This document shows, piece by piece, positions 13,247-15,857 of a DNA stretch of 15,857 bases. Position 1 is the first letter of the stretch. Every line of letters starts with the position of its first letter. The stretch comes from an uncultured Oscillospiraceae bacterium. GTDB taxonomy: Bacteria > Bacillota > Clostridia > Oscillospirales > Oscillospiraceae. Where the stretch lies: NCBI GenBank assembly GCA_934636305.1, contig CAKUAM010000045.1, forward strand, positions 1 through 15,857. Direction: 5' to 3'. A program made the position numbers and the translations under genes. The notes beneath the pieces are model-generated. The model did not search any database. It was not told the DNA's origin and saw nothing but the letters and a program-made list of their open reading frames with translations.

Positions 13247-14113
13247 ATGATACGGTTTGAACACAGAACGGACCCTGTGCTTGGCGCGCTGCTGTGGATG
13301 TCAGACGGAAAGACGGAGCTGGCCGCGGCGCTGGATATCGGCGTGCGGATCGTGCAGCTGCATGCCGTTGGAGAAAAGGATCTGCTGTACCATCAGCCGG
13401 AGGATTTATCCGATGGGCTGACGACGCAGCAAGGCTGGCGGATTTTCGGCGGCCATCGCTTCTGGGCCTCGCCAGAGAGTGAACGGTCCTATTATCCGGA
13501 TTGCCAGCCGGTCATATGGGAGCAGCTGCCGGATGGCGTCTGTTTGCGGCAGGCGGTCGATCCCTGGACGGCGTTTGAAAAAACGCTGACGGTTCGGCTT
13601 CTCCCGGACGGACGGATCGAGGCGGCGCACGTGCTGACGAACTGCGGGCAGAGGCCCAGCCGTGCGGCGGCCTGGGGCGTGACGACGCTGTGCGGCGGCG
13701 GGGAGGCGTATTTGCCGTTCCCGCGCACGGATGCGGGGGAATATTATCCGAGTCGCGCGATGGCACTGTGGGGCGGGACGTCACTGGCGGACGAGCGTCT
13801 GCGCTTTGAGCCGGATGCCATCCGGGCAACGCATCTGCCGATGGAAACCAGCCTGAAAATTGGAATCAGCAGCAGCACAGGGGAGCTGTCCATGACGAAT
13901 TTTGGACAGCGGCTGCGGATTGAGTTTTCACCGCTGACACCGGCGCAATGCTCCGACTGCGGCTGCAATGCGGAGGTTTATCTGAACCGGCATATCATGG
14001 AGCTGGAAACGCTGGGGCCGCTGACGCTTTTGCAGCCAGGGGAAAGCACGGCGCATACAGAATACTGGCATGTGGAGCGGCTGACGGCTGCTTGGGAGGA
14101 GAAAATGGGATGA
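13247..14113 (+). CDS. Galactose-mutarotase-like superfamily protein (DUF4380-type)
   Basis: This 288-residue, mostly beta-strand protein shows the marks of the mutarotase-like family that carries GGHR.W.APE: GGHRFWASPE at 68-77 and, near the end, MELETLGPLTLLQPGES followed by TEYWHV (251-275). The fold binds carbohydrates. Aldose-1-epimerases interconvert anomers, but most DUF4380-type proteins have no assigned reaction. It may present the correct anomer to a pathway enzyme or bind the sugar in another way (inference). AAGGA at about 13232 is the ribosome binding site, next to the preceding terminator. The stop overlaps the next start as ATGA, so it is translated together with the deacylase. 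No signal peptide is seen, so it is cytoplasmic. Confidence is good for the superfamily and low for function. Confidence 0.8.
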   Translation: MIRFEHRTDPVLGALLWMSDGKTELAAALDIGVRIVQLHAVGEKDLLYHQPEDLSDGLTTQQGWRIFGGHRFWASPESERSYYPDCQPVIWEQLPDGVCLRQAVDPWTAFEKTLTVRLLPDGRIEAAHVLTNCGQRPSRAAAWGVTTLCGGGEAYLPFPRTDAGEYYPSRAMALWGGTSLADERLRFEPDAIRATHLPMETSLKIGISSSTGELSMTNFGQRLRIEFSPLTPAQCSDCGCNAEVYLNRHIMELETLGPLTLLQPGESTAHTEYWHVERLTAAWEEKMG

Positions 14114-15756
14114 GCTTTTATCACAGACAGGCGGATATCATTATCAGAAATGGCACAATTGTGGATGGAACCGGCGGGCTGCCGTATTTTGCAGACATTG
14201 CCGTCCGCGGCGACCGCATTGACTACATTGGGGATCTGCGCGGCGTGCGGGCAAAGCTTGATATTGATGCGCATCACAGGTATGTGACGCCCGGGTTTAT
14301 TGACAGCCATGCGCATTCAGATTTCACCATGTGGGCGCTGCCGGAGATGCCGAACGCCATTGCGCAGGGGATTACGACGGAGATTGAGGGAAACTGCGGC
14401 TTCACGCGTAAGCACTTTCTGGAGGGCATTGTGCAGGACGCCGGCGCAGCGTCTGTCCGGACGGTGTATGACATTACAAACGGCAGCTATCCGGCAGGCA
14501 GTATGGCTGCGGTGCTGGATAAGGCGGAGGCGCTGCGCCCGGCTGTCAATACCGCATGGTTGTGCGGCCATAATGCGCTGCGGGATCTGGCAGGAATCGA
14601 TACGGTCGACTATACGCCCGAGCAGTTTCGCGTGATGGAGCGCTTTCTGCGTGAGGCCATGGAGGCCGGCTTTATCGGCCTGTCCACGGGGCTGGAGTTT
14701 GTGCCCGGAATTCTGAGCCGGCCGGAGGAAGTTGAGCGGCTGGCCGCCGTTGCGGCAGAATATGACGCCAATTACTCGACGCATATGCGCGATGAGGGAA
14801 CCTATATTCTGGAAGCGGTCAATGAGTTTCTGAATGTCATCCGGAAAACCGGGATGCGCGGCACCGTCTCGCATCTGAATGTGAAATATGACAATGGCGT
14901 GCCGAATGAATATCTGCAGCGGGCAATGCAGCTGCTAAAAAACGCGCGGGAGGTGGAGCATCTGAACGTGCTGTGCGACATGCTGCCGACGTGCTTTGCA
15001 ACCGGGGACGCGTTTGCGATCCTTCCGCCGTGGCTGTATCAGGACGGTTGGGAGGCGGCAAAGCGGATCCTGGCGGACGAGGCCGGCCGGGCACGCGTCA
15101 AGGCGGACTGCAGCCGGTACTGGCGATTCCTGGCCGCAGGGCAGTGGGACCGGCTGCTGTATGTCCAGCCGCCGTATAACGCGAGCGTCTGCCGGACGCC
15201 CTTTGCAGAGCTGGTCAAGCAGTCCGGCAAGGAACCGATGGACTGCTTCCTGGACATTCTGGCGGAGGCCCCGACACTTGATGATGCGACGAACGTGCTC
15301 ATGCAGGGGACGGTGTTCCATGAGCAGACGATGATCGACAGCGTGATCCGTGACCCGATCTATATGTGGATGACGGATGCTTCGTCCGCGCCGGAGCAGG
15401 GGCCGCTTGCAGCCCGCACAGCCAACGTGCAGCACTATATGAGCATGACGTATTTCTTCACGCATTACATCCGGGATCTGGGTGTGCTGCCCATTGAGGC
15501 GGCAGTCCGGAAGGTCACCGCCATGCCAGCGCAGCATTACCGGCTGGAGGGGCGCGGCGAGCTGCGTGTCGGGGCGTATGCGGATATCAATGTGTTTGAT
15601 CTGAATGCACTGACCATTCACGCAACGTTCCAGGAGCCGTGCAGATTCTGTACCGGCATGGATTATGTTCTGGTCAATGGTGTGCCGGCAATTGCCGGTG
15701 GCCAGCATACCGGTGCGCGCACCGGGCGCGTGCTGCGTCATCTGCCGGTGCGGTGA
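14110..15756 (+). CDS. N-acyl-D-amino-acid deacylase family amidohydrolase (D-aminoacylase-like)
   Basis: This is a 548-residue cytoplasmic metalloamidohydrolase. The N-terminal ADIIIRNGTIVDGTG (8-22) is followed by PGFIDSHAHSDF (61-72; H67 and H69), GNCGF (94-98; C96, the bridging cysteine ligand of D-aminoacylases), STHMRDEG (223-230; H225), TVSHLNV (252-258; H255) and MTDASS (421-426; D423). This reproduces the ligand set of the Alcaligenes enzyme, with H67, H69 and C96 at identical numbers. The C-terminal VRKVTAMPA and GAYADINVFD (466-474, 488-497) complete the small beta domain. Relatives hydrolyse N-acyl-D-amino acids, and some act on other amides or on N-acyl-D-glutamate. ATG 14110 overlaps the preceding TGA (ATGA). 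The longer in-frame start at 13948 lies inside the previous gene and lacks homology. It is a second, chemically different deacylase in the operon. Confidence 0.9.
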   Translation: MSFYHRQADIIIRNGTIVDGTGGLPYFADIAVRGDRIDYIGDLRGVRAKLDIDAHHRYVTPGFIDSHAHSDFTMWALPEMPNAIAQGITTEIEGNCGFTRKHFLEGIVQDAGAASVRTVYDITNGSYPAGSMAAVLDKAEALRPAVNTAWLCGHNALRDLAGIDTVDYTPEQFRVMERFLREAMEAGFIGLSTGLEFVPGILSRPEEVERLAAVAAEYDANYSTHMRDEGTYILEAVNEFLNVIRKTGMRGTVSHLNVKYDNGVPNEYLQRAMQLLKNAREVEHLNVLCDMLPTCFATGDAFAILPPWLYQDGWEAAKRILADEAGRARVKADCSRYWRFLAAGQWDRLLYVQPPYNASVCRTPFAELVKQSGKEPMDCFLDILAEAPTLDDATNVLMQGTVFHEQTMIDSVIRDPIYMWMTDASSAPEQGPLAARTANVQHYMSMTYFFTHYIRDLGVLPIEAAVRKVTAMPAQHYRLEGRGELRVGAYADINVFDLNALTIHATFQEPCRFCTGMDYVLVNGVPAIAGGQHTGARTGRVLRHLPVR

Positions 15757-15812
15757 GAATAGAGACTGTCAAAAAACTATGAAAAGAAGTTGGCAGACAG
15801 AGCAGCAGGGAA

Positions 15813-15845
15813 AGCGTGAAGGGGGCAAAGAGCCCCCTTCGCGTT
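15813..15845 (+). terminator. Stem-loop after the last gene, probable operon terminator
   Basis: Fourteen pairs (two G-T wobbles) with a core of GAAGGGGGC against GCCCCCTTC surround an AAAGA loop. The T run that should follow is missing or interrupted (ttcaagc), and the window ends 12 bases later. It is the best candidate end of the rightward transcript. The 100 bases after the last stop contain no gene, only a weak dyad, CTGTC (15766-15770) and GACAG (15796-15800). Confidence 0.55.
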
Positions 15846-15857
15846 CAAGCAACAAGT

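Noticed and set aside
15761..15800. Possible mobile-element end at GACTGTCAAAAAAC with the facing GACAG
   Set aside because: Only 5-base arms, no transposase and no target duplication are visible; the similarity to repeats in other clostridia cannot be checked here.
1..15857. CRISPR array, tRNA, rRNA or insertion sequence
   Set aside because: No regularly spaced repeats, cloverleaf-like sequence or transposase gene was seen on either strand.

Overview
The window looks like chromosomal DNA of a Gram-positive anaerobe of the class Clostridia, most likely an Oscillospiraceae/Ruminococcaceae-type gut bacterium. Genes are GC-rich, intergenic regions are AT-rich, AGGAGG ribosome binding sites are strong, the solute-binding protein is a lipoprotein with a classic lipobox, and Rho-independent terminators are common. 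This placement is an inference from style. No rRNA or housekeeping marker is present.

Layout. Bases 1-317 hold a terminator from an upstream transcript and then a promoter. Bases 318-1879 are a translationally coupled pair of amidohydrolase-2-type TIM-barrel proteins. The first has lost every recognisable metal ligand and the second keeps them. A bidirectional terminator at 1891-1930 separates this pair from a convergent gene (1933-3783, minus) for a LacI-type regulator carrying two tandem sugar-binding-protein-like domains, about twice the normal size. A 445-bp divergent control region (3784-4228) contains a very good promoter for the regulator gene, with a perfect palindrome having a CpG centre across its -10/+1 region. 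It also holds several related half-sites and inverted repeats, and a promoter for the rightward operon.

The rightward operon (4229-15756) encodes a complete CUT2-type (ribose/arabinose-like) ABC importer: lipoprotein binding protein, double ATPase and two different permeases. It continues with a PIG-L/LmbE N-deacetylase, a DegT/StrS-type PLP aminotransferase, a Gfo/Idh/MocA NAD(P)-dependent dehydrogenase, a creatininase-fold metallohydrolase, then an internal terminator, a galactose-mutarotase-like (DUF4380-type) protein, and an N-acyl-D-amino-acid-deacylase-type amidohydrolase.

Working model (inference). The locus imports and dismantles an N-acylated amino sugar or aminocyclitol. After uptake the amide is hydrolysed (PIG-L), the freed amine is swapped for a keto group (DegT enzyme acting catabolically), an alcohol is oxidised (MocA-type dehydrogenase), and the activated ring or amide/lactone is hydrolysed (creatininase-like and amidohydrolase enzymes). 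The mutarotase-like and deacylase proteins would handle anomers or related conjugates. Gene order follows this chemical order. No kinase, aldolase or glycoside hydrolase is present, so the substrate should arrive as a small free molecule and the product must join central metabolism through enzymes encoded elsewhere. I do not recognise this exact combination as a characterised pathway.
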